From: Emticicia sp051209875
Lineage (GTDB): Bacteria > Bacteroidota > Bacteroidia > Cytophagales > Spirosomataceae
NCBI RefSeq assembly: GCF_051209875.1
Contig: NZ_JBNTQY010000001.1
Coordinates: 2,976,001-3,040,000, forward strand
DNA length: 64,000 bases
Reading direction: 5' to 3'
Shown piece after piece: positions 32,947 through 42,966 of the stretch (the stretch's first letter is position 1; the number at the start of each line of letters is the position of its first letter). A program made the position numbers and the translations under genes. The notes beneath the pieces were generated by a model. That model was not told the origin of the DNA. It worked only from the letters and a program-made list of their open reading frames with translations, and ran no database searches.

Positions 32947-34203
32947 TTAATTATTAAGAGTGTAGGAATATTTAATTGCAGCACCCACAAGTATAAGATT
33001 TGTTGAGGCTGGCATTGTTACTACTAATCGATAAAAATTAACTGAATTATTAACGACTTCGGTTAGTGGAGGAGAAGTAACCGATAACACATTTGTACTC
33101 GCTGATATATTGGTAAATGTACCATTAGCTCCCGTAATATTTGTATAGGCTCCACTACCAGAATGACTCATTTTTTGTAAACCATAAGATGTTAATCCTA
33201 GACCCGTTGATGGTGAAACACCATCATTATCAATATAATAAATAGTTAATTCATTAATAGAAGCAGCATCAGGTAATGAAATATTGGCATGAAACGACCC
33301 CGTAGCACTCGTCATAGACACTCCTCTACTACCTTGTGTAGATTCATTGGATGAGACATGAGAAACGAAAGTTCCTGGCCCTAATTTTAAGATTTCGTTG
33401 CGGGTAAGAGTTTGCCATTCTGCCGTACCACTAATATCTGTACTTACCAAAACTTTATCTACACCAGCACTATTACCTTGGTATCTCATCTTACCTGCTA
33501 TTACAAGCCCATATCCACCAGCAGTATTTTGAAAATACCCACCCGCAGCAGTTAGATGGTCTGCTTTTCCCCAAACAGCGGTACCATTTGTACCAAAAAC
33601 ATTTCCATGTACCCCAACACCAGAAACTTGCCCAGATTGCCCAAATACTCCGTAGCCACTTGAGCTACTTCCTTGTGTAAAACCATAAACCCCAGTGCCA
33701 GTTAATGAATATCCATAAACACCATATCCACTACCAGCATGCGTACCCTTTACTCCAATACCATTGTTATTTGTCGAAGAATTTATGCCTTTCACCCCAA
33801 TAGTCTCCCCTGATGGGTTCGTTGCATCGGCACTTCCTAAAATACCCGACGTGTTAGTTAAGGATGATGTTATATTTCCTTGAATTGCTGAAGACCCAAC
33901 TCCTCCTCCAGTGTTTATTACCTGAAAGCCTTGTGTAGAAAACGTTCCAGAACCAGAATACGGCAAAGTCAGTGAACTGCCGCCACCTCCACCTGTTGCA
34001 ACTTCCATCCAGCCACTTCCACTACAAACATTAGCTCGGTTGGTTGTCGTCAAGAATACAATTTTGCCATAATCTGCCGCTGCACAAGCTGGCAATACCG
34101 AAACACTCGGAATCTGCAAGTTATTTGGACTTAATGTAATCGACTGAGCTTTTGATGAAAATGCAATAAGTGTAAAAACACTGATTAATAACTTTTTTTT
34201 CAT
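32947..34203 (-). CDS. Secreted GVxG-repeat protein of unknown function
   Basis: A 418-residue exported protein with signal peptide MKKKLLISVFTLIAFSSKAQ. The N-terminal 70 residues carry two Cys (PACAAADYG, NVCSGSGW) in a motif seen in other Bacteroidota surface proteins. Residues about 125-240 hold Gly-rich repeats of the GVYG/GVFG/GVHG/AVWG type (GIGVKGTHAG, GYGVYGYSL, GTGVYGFTQG), probably a repetitive beta structure. A Ser/Thr-rich C-terminal half looks like a beta sandwich. There is no type IX sorting domain that I recognise. Neighbours are LytTR regulators on both sides. Function unknown. Confidence 0.8.
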   Translation of the reverse strand: MKKKLLISVFTLIAFSSKAQSITLSPNNLQIPSVSVLPACAAADYGKIVFLTTTNRANVCSGSGWMEVATGGGGGSSLTLPYSGSGTFSTQGFQVINTGGGVGSSAIQGNITSSLTNTSGILGSADATNPSGETIGVKGINSSTNNNGIGVKGTHAGSGYGVYGYSLTGTGVYGFTQGSSSSGYGVFGQSGQVSGVGVHGNVFGTNGTAVWGKADHLTAAGGYFQNTAGGYGLVIAGKMRYQGNSAGVDKVLVSTDISGTAEWQTLTRNEILKLGPGTFVSHVSSNESTQGSRGVSMTSATGSFHANISLPDAASINELTIYYIDNDGVSPSTGLGLTSYGLQKMSHSGSGAYTNITGANGTFTNISASTNVLSVTSPPLTEVVNNSVNFYRLVVTMPASTNLILVGAAIKYSYTLNN

Positions 34204-34319
34204 GTTTTCTGTACTTTTTTGATTGATTTTGAAAATTTTATAGTGTTTAAAACGCCATAATCAGTGCAGTCACAAACACACAAAATGATAATAAATAAAT
34301 AGGCTAATTTTCGCTTCAT
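34200..34319 (-). CDS. Possible 39-residue leader peptide or small membrane protein
   Basis: A short frame starting MKRKLAYLFIIILCVCDC, with a hydrophobic stretch and three Cys. Its TGA overlaps the ATG of the GVxG-repeat gene (ATGA), the arrangement of translationally coupled genes. The frame can be extended upstream to 34391. It lacks homology that I recognise and may be chance; the overlap is the only support. Confidence 0.25.
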   Translation of the reverse strand: MKRKLAYLFIIILCVCDCTDYGVLNTIKFSKSIKKVQKT

Positions 34320-34468
34320 TGGGATTGTATTGATGATGCAATTTGAGTTGAAAAATTTTCTCATAATTTTACATTTATCCAACGGTAACATTTTTAAGTC
34401 AGTTGGTAGAAAATACTTATCCGTAGGTTTTTAGACAGATAATGATTTCAAGCAACAAAACTTACAGA

Positions 34469-34501
34469 TTTGGAAATATCAAAAAAAGGTATCTACTTTT
34501 G
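34469..34501 (+). promoter_or_regulatory. Consensus promoter of the TPR histidine kinase
   Basis: TTTG at 34469-34472, a 21-base spacer and TActTTTG at 34494-34501, one of the best -33/-7 matches in the window. Transcription should begin near 34507, about 20 bases before the ATG. Confidence 0.7.
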
Positions 34502-34526
34502 TAAAAAAGCAGTAAATCATTAATCA

Positions 34527-36518
34527 ATGAGCAGATTTTTATTCATTTTATTTCTGACAATTGCCAGTTTTGCAAAAGCACAGCAACTTGAAAACTTAAT
34601 TGAAAAATGTGAAGATTTTCACTTGTCGGGTGAAGCAGATTCTTTGAAGAAATACACAAAATTGGCTTCAGAATTTGCCACTAAAAGTAATGATGCCCTC
34701 ACTATAACTCGTTTACAGTATTTTAATGCCACTACCCTTTTACGTACTCAGCCCGATAGTGCAATCAAATTACTGACGGCTATTAATAAAACCTTTATAA
34801 GCAGAAACGACACTAAGTTTTTGCCATATATCAATGCAAGTTTTGGTGCATACAACCGAAGATTAGGAAATTATAAAGAGGCTTTGAAGTACTATAACCA
34901 AGCCATTGATTATGCCAAACAGCACTATCCGAACAATACAAACAAAAAATTGAATCGAATTTTGGCATTGCAGTATAATAGTATTGCAGTAATTAATTTC
35001 GAGATGTCGGATTATGAACTTTCAAATCAAAATGCACTTAATGCCTCAAGAATCGCAAATCAATATAATTTTACTCAAATAGAATTGGCTTCAACGATTA
35101 TCTTAGCCAATATTAAGATGCACTTTAAGCAATTAGATTTGGCAGAAAAAAGTTTTCTTGAAGCAAAAAATCTATCTATCAAGATTAATGACAAATACCG
35201 GTTGGGAGTAGCCCTCGCCAATTTGGGAATTATAAATTTTCTGAGGGTCGAGGCTTCACAAACAAATTCAAAAGCCTATTTGGCTTCAAAAAAGTATTTC
35301 TTTGAAGCACTCGAAATAGCTAAAGAACAAAACGATTTCACAGCTATATCGGCCAGGTATTCAAATTTAGCAAATGTCGAAAACGTAGTAAAAAATTACC
35401 AAAGTGCTAATGTATACTTGAAAGATGCCCTAAAATACGCTGATTTATCCAAATCAAAGTTGCTCACGATGCAGGTTACAACATCTTTAGCACGGAATTA
35501 TTTGGCATTGAATGATACAAAAATGGCCATCGAATTGGCTAATAAAGGCTTGAAGATGTCGCAGGAAATGAGCAATGAAAAAGAATTGCCTAACCTCTAT
35601 AGCATTATACAAGAATCCTACACAAAAGAAAAGAATTATGTTAAAGCACTCGAATTTCAGAAAGCTCAAATGAATGCTAAAGATAGTTTATATGCAAGCT
35701 CAACTTCTGCAAAAATTTCCGAACTACAAACCAAATATGAAACTGAAAAAAAACAAAAAGAAATTGAGGTTTTGACACTTCAAAACCAAGCTAAAGAGGC
35801 TGAAATCAAACAAAAAAACTACTTAATTTTAGCAATTACGCTAGGTATTTTAATGCTGATGGGCAGTTTTATATTTTGGAATCACCAGCGAAATCTCAAA
35901 GAAAAACAACAAACTGCCGAAATGAAACAGCGGCTTTTGAGAGCACAATTGAATCCACATTTTTTGTTTAATTGCTTAAACTCTATCCAAAGACTTTATA
36001 TTGATGGCAAAACTGCCAAAGCCAATGATTTTATTGCTGATTTTGCACAATTAATGCGTGATATTCTCGAAAAAACCAGCCGAACGACCATTCCCCTTTA
36101 CGAAGAAATGGATTTTATTGAAGCCTACCTTTCGCTTGAAAAACGACGTTTGGGAGATAAATTTGAGTACCAAATCATCATGGATGAAAAAATCAAAAAC
36201 GCTGATTTTGTAGTACCTTCATTTATAGTGCAACCATTGGTCGAAAATGCACTTTTGCATGGAGTTCTACCAAAAAATCAAAAAGGAAAAATCGCAATTT
36301 CAATCAATCAGCTAAGCAATGAAAGTCTTTCAATTTCAGTGAAGGACGATGGTATTGGCTTTTATGAATCTATGAAAAAATCCGGAAAACATACATCTAA
36401 AGGTATAGACTTGATAAAAACAAGGCTGGGAAAGAAAGGTAAAATATTGATTAAAGAAATTAAGAATTTGAATGATGAAATAGTAGGCTCAGATGTTGAA
36501 CTCGTTTTAAATACGTAA
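34527..36518 (+). CDS. LytS-type sensor histidine kinase with TPR sensor
   Basis: A 663-residue membrane kinase. The signal peptide/first helix ends KAQ (19). An extracytoplasmic or periplasmic TPR array spans about residues 20-385 (for instance NYKEALKYYNQAIDYAKQHY). Then come a coiled coil rich in K/E/Q, one TM helix (YLILAITLGILMLMGSFIFW, about 435-454) and a His_kinase domain with the phosphoacceptor His in LRAQLNPHFLFNCLNSIQ. The ATPase part follows with VQPLVENALLHG and DDGIGF. It is directly followed by its response regulator, with no gap. The signal sensed by the TPRs is unknown. Confidence 0.93.
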   Translation: MSRFLFILFLTIASFAKAQQLENLIEKCEDFHLSGEADSLKKYTKLASEFATKSNDALTITRLQYFNATTLLRTQPDSAIKLLTAINKTFISRNDTKFLPYINASFGAYNRRLGNYKEALKYYNQAIDYAKQHYPNNTNKKLNRILALQYNSIAVINFEMSDYELSNQNALNASRIANQYNFTQIELASTIILANIKMHFKQLDLAEKSFLEAKNLSIKINDKYRLGVALANLGIINFLRVEASQTNSKAYLASKKYFFEALEIAKEQNDFTAISARYSNLANVENVVKNYQSANVYLKDALKYADLSKSKLLTMQVTTSLARNYLALNDTKMAIELANKGLKMSQEMSNEKELPNLYSIIQESYTKEKNYVKALEFQKAQMNAKDSLYASSTSAKISELQTKYETEKKQKEIEVLTLQNQAKEAEIKQKNYLILAITLGILMLMGSFIFWNHQRNLKEKQQTAEMKQRLLRAQLNPHFLFNCLNSIQRLYIDGKTAKANDFIADFAQLMRDILEKTSRTTIPLYEEMDFIEAYLSLEKRRLGDKFEYQIIMDEKIKNADFVVPSFIVQPLVENALLHGVLPKNQKGKIAISINQLSNESLSISVKDDGIGFYESMKKSGKHTSKGIDLIKTRLGKKGKILIKEIKNLNDEIVGSDVELVLNT

Positions 36519-37262
36519 ATGTTAAAGGTTATAATTATAGATGACGAAGAAGATGCAAGGTATTTACTTCGTAAGGCATTGGAAGAAAATTTTAAAGAAA
36601 CCATTCAAATCGTTGGCGAAGCAGATGGCTATAAAAAAGGAGTAGTTTTACTCGAAAGTATTCCTTGTGATGTGGCGTTTCTTGATATTAAAATGCCTGA
36701 TGGCACAGGTTTCGATATTCTAAACGCCATCGAAAACAAAAACTTTTCGGTAGTTTTCATAACTGCCTTTGATAGATTTGCAATCAAAGCATTTGATTTT
36801 TCGGCTATCGGATATTTAGTTAAACCATTCAAAATAAGCGATCTATCAAAAACTATTGAGCGTATTTTAGTTCAAAAAGAAAAACTAAATAAAGATTTTA
36901 CCCCTTTCAAAATTTTGTTAGAAAGCTATTCAGAAGAAAGAATTCGAAAACTTGTTTTACCGAATGCCGATGGGTTCACGGTCGTAATGCTTGATGAAAT
37001 TCTATATGTTAATTCGGTCAGAAATTATTCAGAATTTCATTTAGTCAATAATTCAAGAGTGCTAACGAGCAAGCCATTGATCAATTATGATACACTACTT
37101 TCGGAACAAGGTTTTTTCAGAATTCACCATTCCTATCTTATTAATTTGAGTCATTTAAAGGCCTTTGTACGCTCAGAAGGAGGAGCAGTCAAAATGATAA
37201 ATGGTGATTTATTGCCCGTTTCTCGTCAGAAAAAAAGTGAATTGATGGATAAGTTTTTATGA
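36519..37262 (+). CDS. LytTR family response regulator
   Basis: A 247-residue regulator that starts one base after the kinase stop. The receiver domain has the acidic pair in IIDDEEDARYLL, the phospho-acceptor Asp in AFLDIKMPDGTGFDIL, a Thr/Ala switch (FITAFD) and the Lys of GYLVKPF. The C-terminal LytTR DNA-binding domain spans about 140-247 (YVNSVRNYSEFHL, QGFFRIHHSYLINL, PVSRQKKSEL). The target promoters are unknown. Probable partner of the adjacent kinase; the nearby secreted protein is a candidate target by position only. Confidence 0.94.
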   Translation: MLKVIIIDDEEDARYLLRKALEENFKETIQIVGEADGYKKGVVLLESIPCDVAFLDIKMPDGTGFDILNAIENKNFSVVFITAFDRFAIKAFDFSAIGYLVKPFKISDLSKTIERILVQKEKLNKDFTPFKILLESYSEERIRKLVLPNADGFTVVMLDEILYVNSVRNYSEFHLVNNSRVLTSKPLINYDTLLSEQGFFRIHHSYLINLSHLKAFVRSEGGAVKMINGDLLPVSRQKKSELMDKFL

Positions 37263-37294
37263 AACCAATCGCTCAATTCACTTTAAAAATAAGC

Positions 37295-39184
37295 TTACTT
37301 AATTTCTAAAATTTCTGCCAAAACCTCATCAATTTCATCTTTTTCAATTCTAAGATTATCAATGATAAATTTTTGACGTTCAGGTGTATTTTTACCCATA
37401 TAATAACTTAAAATCTTAGCAATCGAAGATTCTTTTTCTAAAATAACTGGCTCTAAACGTATATCCTCTCCAATAAAATTTTCAAATTCATCAGGCGAAA
37501 TTTCACCTAAACCTTTAAATCGTGTAATTTCGGGCTTTGGAGAAAGTTTGTTGATCGCCTTTTGTCTTTCTTCATCCGAGTAACAATAAATTGTTTCTTT
37601 CTTATTACGTACCCTAAACAAAGGTGTTTCTAAAATATACAAATGTCCTTCACGCACCAAATCGGGAAAAAACTGCAAGAAAAATGTCAACAAAAGTAAT
37701 CTAATGTGCATGCCGTCCACATCAGCATCTGTCGCTACAATAATTTTATTATAACGTAATTCTTCTAAACCGTTCTCAATATTGAGTGCATGTTGAAGCA
37801 AATTAAATTCTTCATTTTCATAAACAATCTTTTTGGTTAAGCCAAAACTATTCAAAGGTTTACCACGAAGACTGAAAACTGCTTGTAATTCAGGATTTCG
37901 AGCTTTGGTTATCGAACCACTGGCCGAGTCACCTTCAGTAATAAACATGACTGTATCAAAACGCTTTTCATTTTTTTCATCATCCAAATGAAAACGACAA
38001 TCTCTCAGTTTTTTGTTATGCAAATTTGCTTTTTTAGCTCGTTCATTGGCTAATTTTCTAACTCCTGCCAATTCTTTACGCTCACGTTCTGACTGCTCTA
38101 TTCGCTTTTTAAGGGCTTCTTTCACAGCAGTATTCATGTGCAAATAATTATCCAATTTTTCTTTCAAAAAATCACTGATAAATGTGCGAACGGTTGGAGA
38201 ATTTGGTTCAGGTGAAATGGTTGCAGAACCTAACTTGGTTTTGGTCTGCGATTCAAAAACTGGTTCTTGTACTCGAATTGAAATTGCAGCAATAACTGAT
38301 TGCCGAATATCTTCGGGTGTATAATCTTTATTAAAATGCTCTCTAATGGTACGAACCAACGCTTCTCTAAATCCAGAAAGGTGAGTGCCACCTTGCGTTG
38401 TATTTTGTCCATTTACAAAAGAATAATATTCTTCACCATACTGATTTCCGTGTGAAAGAGCAACTTCAATATCATCACCTTTCAAATGAATAATCGGATA
38501 TCTCAACGAATCCTCATCAGTTTTTCGTCGTAGCAAATCTAATAAACCATTTTGCGATATATACTTTTGCTTATTAAAAACAATGGTCATGCCAGCATTC
38601 AGATAGCAATAATTCCAAATCATTGCTTCAACAAACTGAGGGATATAATGATAATGCTTAAATACAGTGCTATCTGGTTCAAAAACGACATAAGTACCAT
38701 TTTTTTGTTCAGAATCAATGATTTCAGATTCTTTAATTAATTCACCCTTGTCAAATTCAGCCCACTTGGTTTTCCCCTCTCTGAATGCCTGAACTTTAAA
38801 ATAAGAAGAAAGAGCATTGACTGCTTTTGTACCTACCCCATTCAAACCTACGGCTTTTTGAAATGCTTTGCTATCGTATTTGGCTCCCGTATTAATTTTT
38901 GAAACCACATCAACCACTTTTCCCAGTGGAATTCCACGACCATAATCTCTTACTTCGACCCTTCCTTCATCCAATTTTATCTCAATTGATTTCCCGTATC
39001 CCATTGCATACTCATCAATGCAATTGTCCATTACCTCTTTCAAAAGTACATAAATACCATCGTCAGCCGATGAGCCATCACCAAGCTTACCAATATACAT
39101 ACCTGGACGTAAACGAATGTGTTCTTTCCAGTCAAGCGACCGAATGCTATCTTCATTATAGGTTGCTTCTTTCATATCAGCCAT
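37295..39184 (-). CDS. parE: DNA topoisomerase IV subunit B
   Basis: ATPase subunit of the type IIA topoisomerase that decatenates daughter chromosomes. At 629 residues it lacks the extra length of GyrB. GHKL motifs are RPGMYIG, EVMDNCIDEYAMG (Asn of the N-box), RDYGRGIPLG and GLNGVGTKAVNALS. The TOPRIM domain has EGDSASG and DADVDGMHIR. The C-terminus has RFKGLGEISPDEF. ParE versus GyrB is decided by length and the N-terminal sequence, so a small doubt remains. parC is not adjacent in this window. Confidence 0.9.
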   Translation of the reverse strand: MADMKEATYNEDSIRSLDWKEHIRLRPGMYIGKLGDGSSADDGIYVLLKEVMDNCIDEYAMGYGKSIEIKLDEGRVEVRDYGRGIPLGKVVDVVSKINTGAKYDSKAFQKAVGLNGVGTKAVNALSSYFKVQAFREGKTKWAEFDKGELIKESEIIDSEQKNGTYVVFEPDSTVFKHYHYIPQFVEAMIWNYCYLNAGMTIVFNKQKYISQNGLLDLLRRKTDEDSLRYPIIHLKGDDIEVALSHGNQYGEEYYSFVNGQNTTQGGTHLSGFREALVRTIREHFNKDYTPEDIRQSVIAAISIRVQEPVFESQTKTKLGSATISPEPNSPTVRTFISDFLKEKLDNYLHMNTAVKEALKKRIEQSERERKELAGVRKLANERAKKANLHNKKLRDCRFHLDDEKNEKRFDTVMFITEGDSASGSITKARNPELQAVFSLRGKPLNSFGLTKKIVYENEEFNLLQHALNIENGLEELRYNKIIVATDADVDGMHIRLLLLTFFLQFFPDLVREGHLYILETPLFRVRNKKETIYCYSDEERQKAINKLSPKPEITRFKGLGEISPDEFENFIGEDIRLEPVILEKESSIAKILSYYMGKNTPERQKFIIDNLRIEKDEIDEVLAEILEIK

Positions 39185-39200
39185 TTTTTATAATAATATT

Positions 39201-39230
39201 TTGAAGTTTGGGTTTTTATAATTTACTTTG
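39201..39230 (+). promoter_or_regulatory. Candidate promoter of the polysaccharide export operon
   Basis: TTG (39201-39203), a 20-base spacer and TACTTTG (39224-39230). A second TACTTTG lies at 39295-39301 without a -33 partner. TACTTTG is a recurring short form of the -7 box in this window. Both precede the export gene start chosen at 39359. Confidence 0.5.
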
Positions 39231-39358
39231 TAATTCAAAGTTCTTTTTAATACATACTTTCTATGAAAAAGCAAAAAAACAAAAAATCTTGCGTTACTTT
39301 GCATAGTTTTTCGAGTATTATAAATAATAGACTCGATTGGAATTTGACTAACAACGTT

Positions 39359-41839
39359 ATGAATATGAAATTAAGCAAAAATAGGTTTTCACAATTTTTT
39401 CTCAAATTTACGCTTTTTACACTTATTTTAAGCAATTCTTTTGGACAAAATCCTGTTGCAACACCAACTGGCCCTACAACAGCTCCAATTAACATTCCTA
39501 CCAATATTCCAGCGGTCAATCCAAATGGTACAGGAACACAGCAAACTCCTAATATGCCATTGCCCAATAAAAATCGTGCTTTACCAACCAATGACCCAAC
39601 GGCAGTCAGAACAACAGGTGTCAATGCGGCCGACCAACGTGCGATGACAAAAGAAGACTCATTGAGAGTAATCAAGGAGCAAGAAGCCAATGAAGACGCT
39701 GCAAAGGCAACTTTGAGAAGGAGAATTTTCGGAAACAATTATTTCAATACTGTTAAATTTGATCCAAGCCCTGCTATAAATATTGCTACACCAAGTAATT
39801 ATGTATTAGGGCCAAATGATCAATTAATCATTGATATTTATGGTTACTCACAGGCTACTTATAAACCAATTGTATCACCAGATGGTTTTATAACAATTGA
39901 CCGAATAGGTTTGATATACGTTGCAGGTTCATCAATCGAACAAGCAAAAGAGCGTATTATCAATCGTTTAGCAAAAGTTTATATTGGTTTAAGACCTTTT
40001 TCTGGCTTTGAACCAAATACATTTTGTAATATATCTTTGGGTGCAATTAGAAGTATTAAAGTGACAATAACTGGTGAGGTTATCGCTCCTGGAACTTATA
40101 CCCTTTCTTCGCTTTCTACTACATTAAATGCTCTTTATGTGTGTGGTGGGCCAAACGAAATTGGTACTTACCGTAAAATAGAAGTGATCCGAAATAATAA
40201 AGTTGTTTCAACTTTTGATCTTTACGAACTCTTAATGAGCGGTACTACTAAAAATAATATCCTTTTACAAGACCAAGATGTGATACAAGTACTACCTTAT
40301 GTCTCACGTATAGCTGTGCAAGGGTATGCGAAAAGAAATGGTTTATTTGAGTTACTTGAAAATGAAAAACTTAATAAAGTCATTGAATATGCTGGTGGAT
40401 TTAATGCTTATGCCTATACACATCGCTTAAAAGTGCATAGAAACACTTCAAGAGAAAGAAAAATTTTAGATGTATTATCAAAAGATCTTAACAACTTTAG
40501 TGTTCAGTCGGGTGATTCACTTGTGATTGAAAGAGTATTAGAAAGGTATGAGAATATGGTAACAATCGGCGGTGCCATTTATAGACCTGGGGAATATTCC
40601 TTAGAATCAAATCCAACATTGACACAGTTGATTGCTGGAGCAGAAGGTTTAAAAGGTGAAGCACTTACGGGCCGTGTGTCAATTGTAAGAACCAGAGATA
40701 ATATGATCGTTGAAAATATTGCAGTAAATTTAGACGACATAATGAAAGGAAATGCAGCAGATATTGCCTTAAAAAGAGAAGACATTATTACAATACCTTC
40801 AATCTTCGATTTAACAGAGCCTGCTTATATTCATATTCAAGGAGCTTTAAATAATCCAGATGCTGTGGAAGGTATTGAATTGCCTTTTTTAAGAAATATG
40901 ACAATCGAAGACGTCCTTGTAAAAGTAGGTGGTTTATCAGAATCAGCTTCATTATCAAGAGTAGAAGTTGTACGTAGAAAAAGGAATGTTGATCCAACAT
41001 CAACAAATGCTCAAATATCAGATACTTACATATTTGATATTAGCTCAGATTTAAAAGTTGAGCAAAAAGGAAGTAAATTTTATTTATATCCTTTTGATGA
41101 AATTTTTATTCGTAAATCACCCAACTATGTCAAACAAACTTTCGTTGAAATACAAGGTGAAGTAATTTTCCCTGCAAAATATGGCATACAAAGTAAAACT
41201 GAGAAGATTTCAGATGTTATCCAACGTTCAGGTGGTCTAACTCCGCAGGCTTATTTAGAAGGTGCTACATTGGTAAGAGAAGTACAATTAAGTGAAATTG
41301 AAATTGCACAGAGAAGGCAAGCAATTAATGAAATTGCTAATAGCGTGAAGGGCAATCAAGTAGTAGAAGTAGAGGATGTAGATGCTACAAAAAAATCATC
41401 AATTGGTATCAATTTAACAAAGATCATGCAAAATCCTGGTTCAAACGAAGATATGATTTTGCAAGATGGTGATATTATTCAGATTCCAAAAAGATTAGAA
41501 ACAGTACGTGTTCAAGGAGAAGTTTTGTATCCAACGACAGTTAAATATTTGGATTCACAAGGCTTTATCAATTATATCTCTCATGCAGGTGGATTTACAA
41601 AAAAATCACTTCGTAGTAAATCATATATATTGTACGCCAATGGTTCTGTTGATAGAACACGTCGATTCTTGTTCGTAAATATATATCCTAAAGTAGCACC
41701 TGGTTCTGAAATTATCATTCCTCAAAAAACTACAACGGCTCAGCAACAACTTGCTCAAGCTCAAGGCTTGTTTGCAACAGTTGCTGGTACAATCACAACC
41801 CTACTAAGTATTTTTACAATATTTAAGTTAACTAAATAA
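39359..41839 (+). CDS. Outer-membrane polysaccharide export protein (Wza/OPX-like, multiple SLBB domains)
   Basis: An 826-residue protein that probably forms the outer-membrane exit channel for a surface polysaccharide. A signal peptide follows MNMKLSKNRF and ends NSFGQ. Then come a Pro/Thr/Asn-rich linker, the Poly_export domain from about residue 147 (YVLGPNDQLIIDIYG) and several SLBB domains (VTITGEVIAPGTYTL, VTIGGAIYRPGEYSL, VEIQGEVIFPAKYGI, VRVQGEVLYPTTVKY). A C-terminal hydrophobic helix closes it. The frame is open back to an ATG at 39263, but the signal peptide favours 39359 (or 39365). First gene of the polysaccharide operon, 18 bases from the PCP gene. Confidence 0.9.
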   Translation: MNMKLSKNRFSQFFLKFTLFTLILSNSFGQNPVATPTGPTTAPINIPTNIPAVNPNGTGTQQTPNMPLPNKNRALPTNDPTAVRTTGVNAADQRAMTKEDSLRVIKEQEANEDAAKATLRRRIFGNNYFNTVKFDPSPAINIATPSNYVLGPNDQLIIDIYGYSQATYKPIVSPDGFITIDRIGLIYVAGSSIEQAKERIINRLAKVYIGLRPFSGFEPNTFCNISLGAIRSIKVTITGEVIAPGTYTLSSLSTTLNALYVCGGPNEIGTYRKIEVIRNNKVVSTFDLYELLMSGTTKNNILLQDQDVIQVLPYVSRIAVQGYAKRNGLFELLENEKLNKVIEYAGGFNAYAYTHRLKVHRNTSRERKILDVLSKDLNNFSVQSGDSLVIERVLERYENMVTIGGAIYRPGEYSLESNPTLTQLIAGAEGLKGEALTGRVSIVRTRDNMIVENIAVNLDDIMKGNAADIALKREDIITIPSIFDLTEPAYIHIQGALNNPDAVEGIELPFLRNMTIEDVLVKVGGLSESASLSRVEVVRRKRNVDPTSTNAQISDTYIFDISSDLKVEQKGSKFYLYPFDEIFIRKSPNYVKQTFVEIQGEVIFPAKYGIQSKTEKISDVIQRSGGLTPQAYLEGATLVREVQLSEIEIAQRRQAINEIANSVKGNQVVEVEDVDATKKSSIGINLTKIMQNPGSNEDMILQDGDIIQIPKRLETVRVQGEVLYPTTVKYLDSQGFINYISHAGGFTKKSLRSKSYILYANGSVDRTRRFLFVNIYPKVAPGSEIIIPQKTTTAQQQLAQAQGLFATVAGTITTLLSIFTIFKLTK

Positions 41840-41857
41840 AAGAAATCCATCGTAACA

Positions 41858-42955
41858 ATGGCAGAATACCAAACCATACAAGAAGAACAAATTAGTACGA
41901 AAGATTTAATTAAGAAAATCATTGGCGTATTTAATCTAATAGGAAGTCATTGGAAACTACTTCTTATCAGCATTGGATTAGGTTCACTAATAAGTATTCT
42001 TCTAGATATTAAAGACCTAAAAGAATCTGAATTTATTGGAGAAATCCAATTTAATTTAGAATCGGGTGGAAACGGACAAAATCCAATGGGTGGATTAGGC
42101 GGTCTTGCATCTGCTTTCGGCGTAGGTGGCATGGGTGGAGCAACTTCCAATGATTTATTTAGTGGTGGAAACTTTGGACTAATGGTTTCTTCAAAAGCTT
42201 TGTATGAAAAAGCATTAATGAAGGAAGTAACTATTGGTGGAAAAAAGACTTTATTCATCAATTTCTATAAAGATAGTAGTGATATTGCAAAAAAAGAATG
42301 GGGTGGTGATTTACTTCATGAACCAGATAAAAAATCAATAGCATATCGCTTTAAACTCAAGCAACCAAGTGAATTTACAAAGGATGAAAATATAATGATT
42401 GCTACCATTTATGAAAAATTGGCAGCTCAAACTCAACTTCAACCTTTGGATAAAAATGGATCAATTATGGTTTTGTCATGTATTACTAATAGTGAGTTAT
42501 TGACAAAAGTTTGGTTAGAAACATTATTAACTTCACTTGAAGAGTTCTATATAGAAGTTCGTACTCGCAAAACAAGAGAAATTTATGACATTCAGGTAAA
42601 CAGGCTTCGAGAATTGGAAGGAAAACTCAGCTCTACAGATAGGCAGTTGGCAACTACCAATTTTCAAAATTTGAATGCAGTTGACCCTACAGCTCCCATG
42701 AGGCAGCAACAATTGAATAGAAGTAATAATTTTATTTCTAATCAATATTATACTCAAATGGCAACTGTAGAACAATTAAAAATGGCATTGATCCATCAAA
42801 CACCTCTATTTACTGTTTTACAACCTGTTCGTCTGCCTTTATTACAGAAAACATATTCAATTGGAGGCAATACTAAGACAGGTGCATTTTTAGGATTTTT
42901 CCTTTGTTTAGTAGTTATTATCTTTAGGAAAACATATCAAGAATTGATGAGTTAA
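41858..42955 (+). CDS. Polysaccharide co-polymerase / chain-length protein (Wzz-like)
   Basis: A 365-residue inner-membrane protein with TM helices near residues 29-48 (LLLISIGLGSLISILLD) and 340-356 (GAFLGFFLCLVVIIF). Between them are a periplasmic domain and a helical stretch (TRKTREIYDIQVNRLRELEGKL). This is the layout of Wzz/KpsE-type co-polymerases that connect an exporter to the OPX channel. A Gly/Met-rich insertion lies at about 65-105 (GGNGQNPMGGLGGL). There is no kinase domain. It follows the OPX gene by 18 bases; an inverted repeat separates it from the ABC exporter genes. Confidence 0.85.
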   Translation: MAEYQTIQEEQISTKDLIKKIIGVFNLIGSHWKLLLISIGLGSLISILLDIKDLKESEFIGEIQFNLESGGNGQNPMGGLGGLASAFGVGGMGGATSNDLFSGGNFGLMVSSKALYEKALMKEVTIGGKKTLFINFYKDSSDIAKKEWGGDLLHEPDKKSIAYRFKLKQPSEFTKDENIMIATIYEKLAAQTQLQPLDKNGSIMVLSCITNSELLTKVWLETLLTSLEEFYIEVRTRKTREIYDIQVNRLRELEGKLSSTDRQLATTNFQNLNAVDPTAPMRQQQLNRSNNFISNQYYTQMATVEQLKMALIHQTPLFTVLQPVRLPLLQKTYSIGGNTKTGAFLGFFLCLVVIIFRKTYQELMS

Positions 42956-42966
42956 TTTTTTGTCAT

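Noticed and set aside
39263..39358. Upstream ATG of the OPX gene (34 extra residues)
   Set aside because: The extension would put the signal peptide in the interior and covers a -7 box; the start at 39359 is favoured, though not proven.
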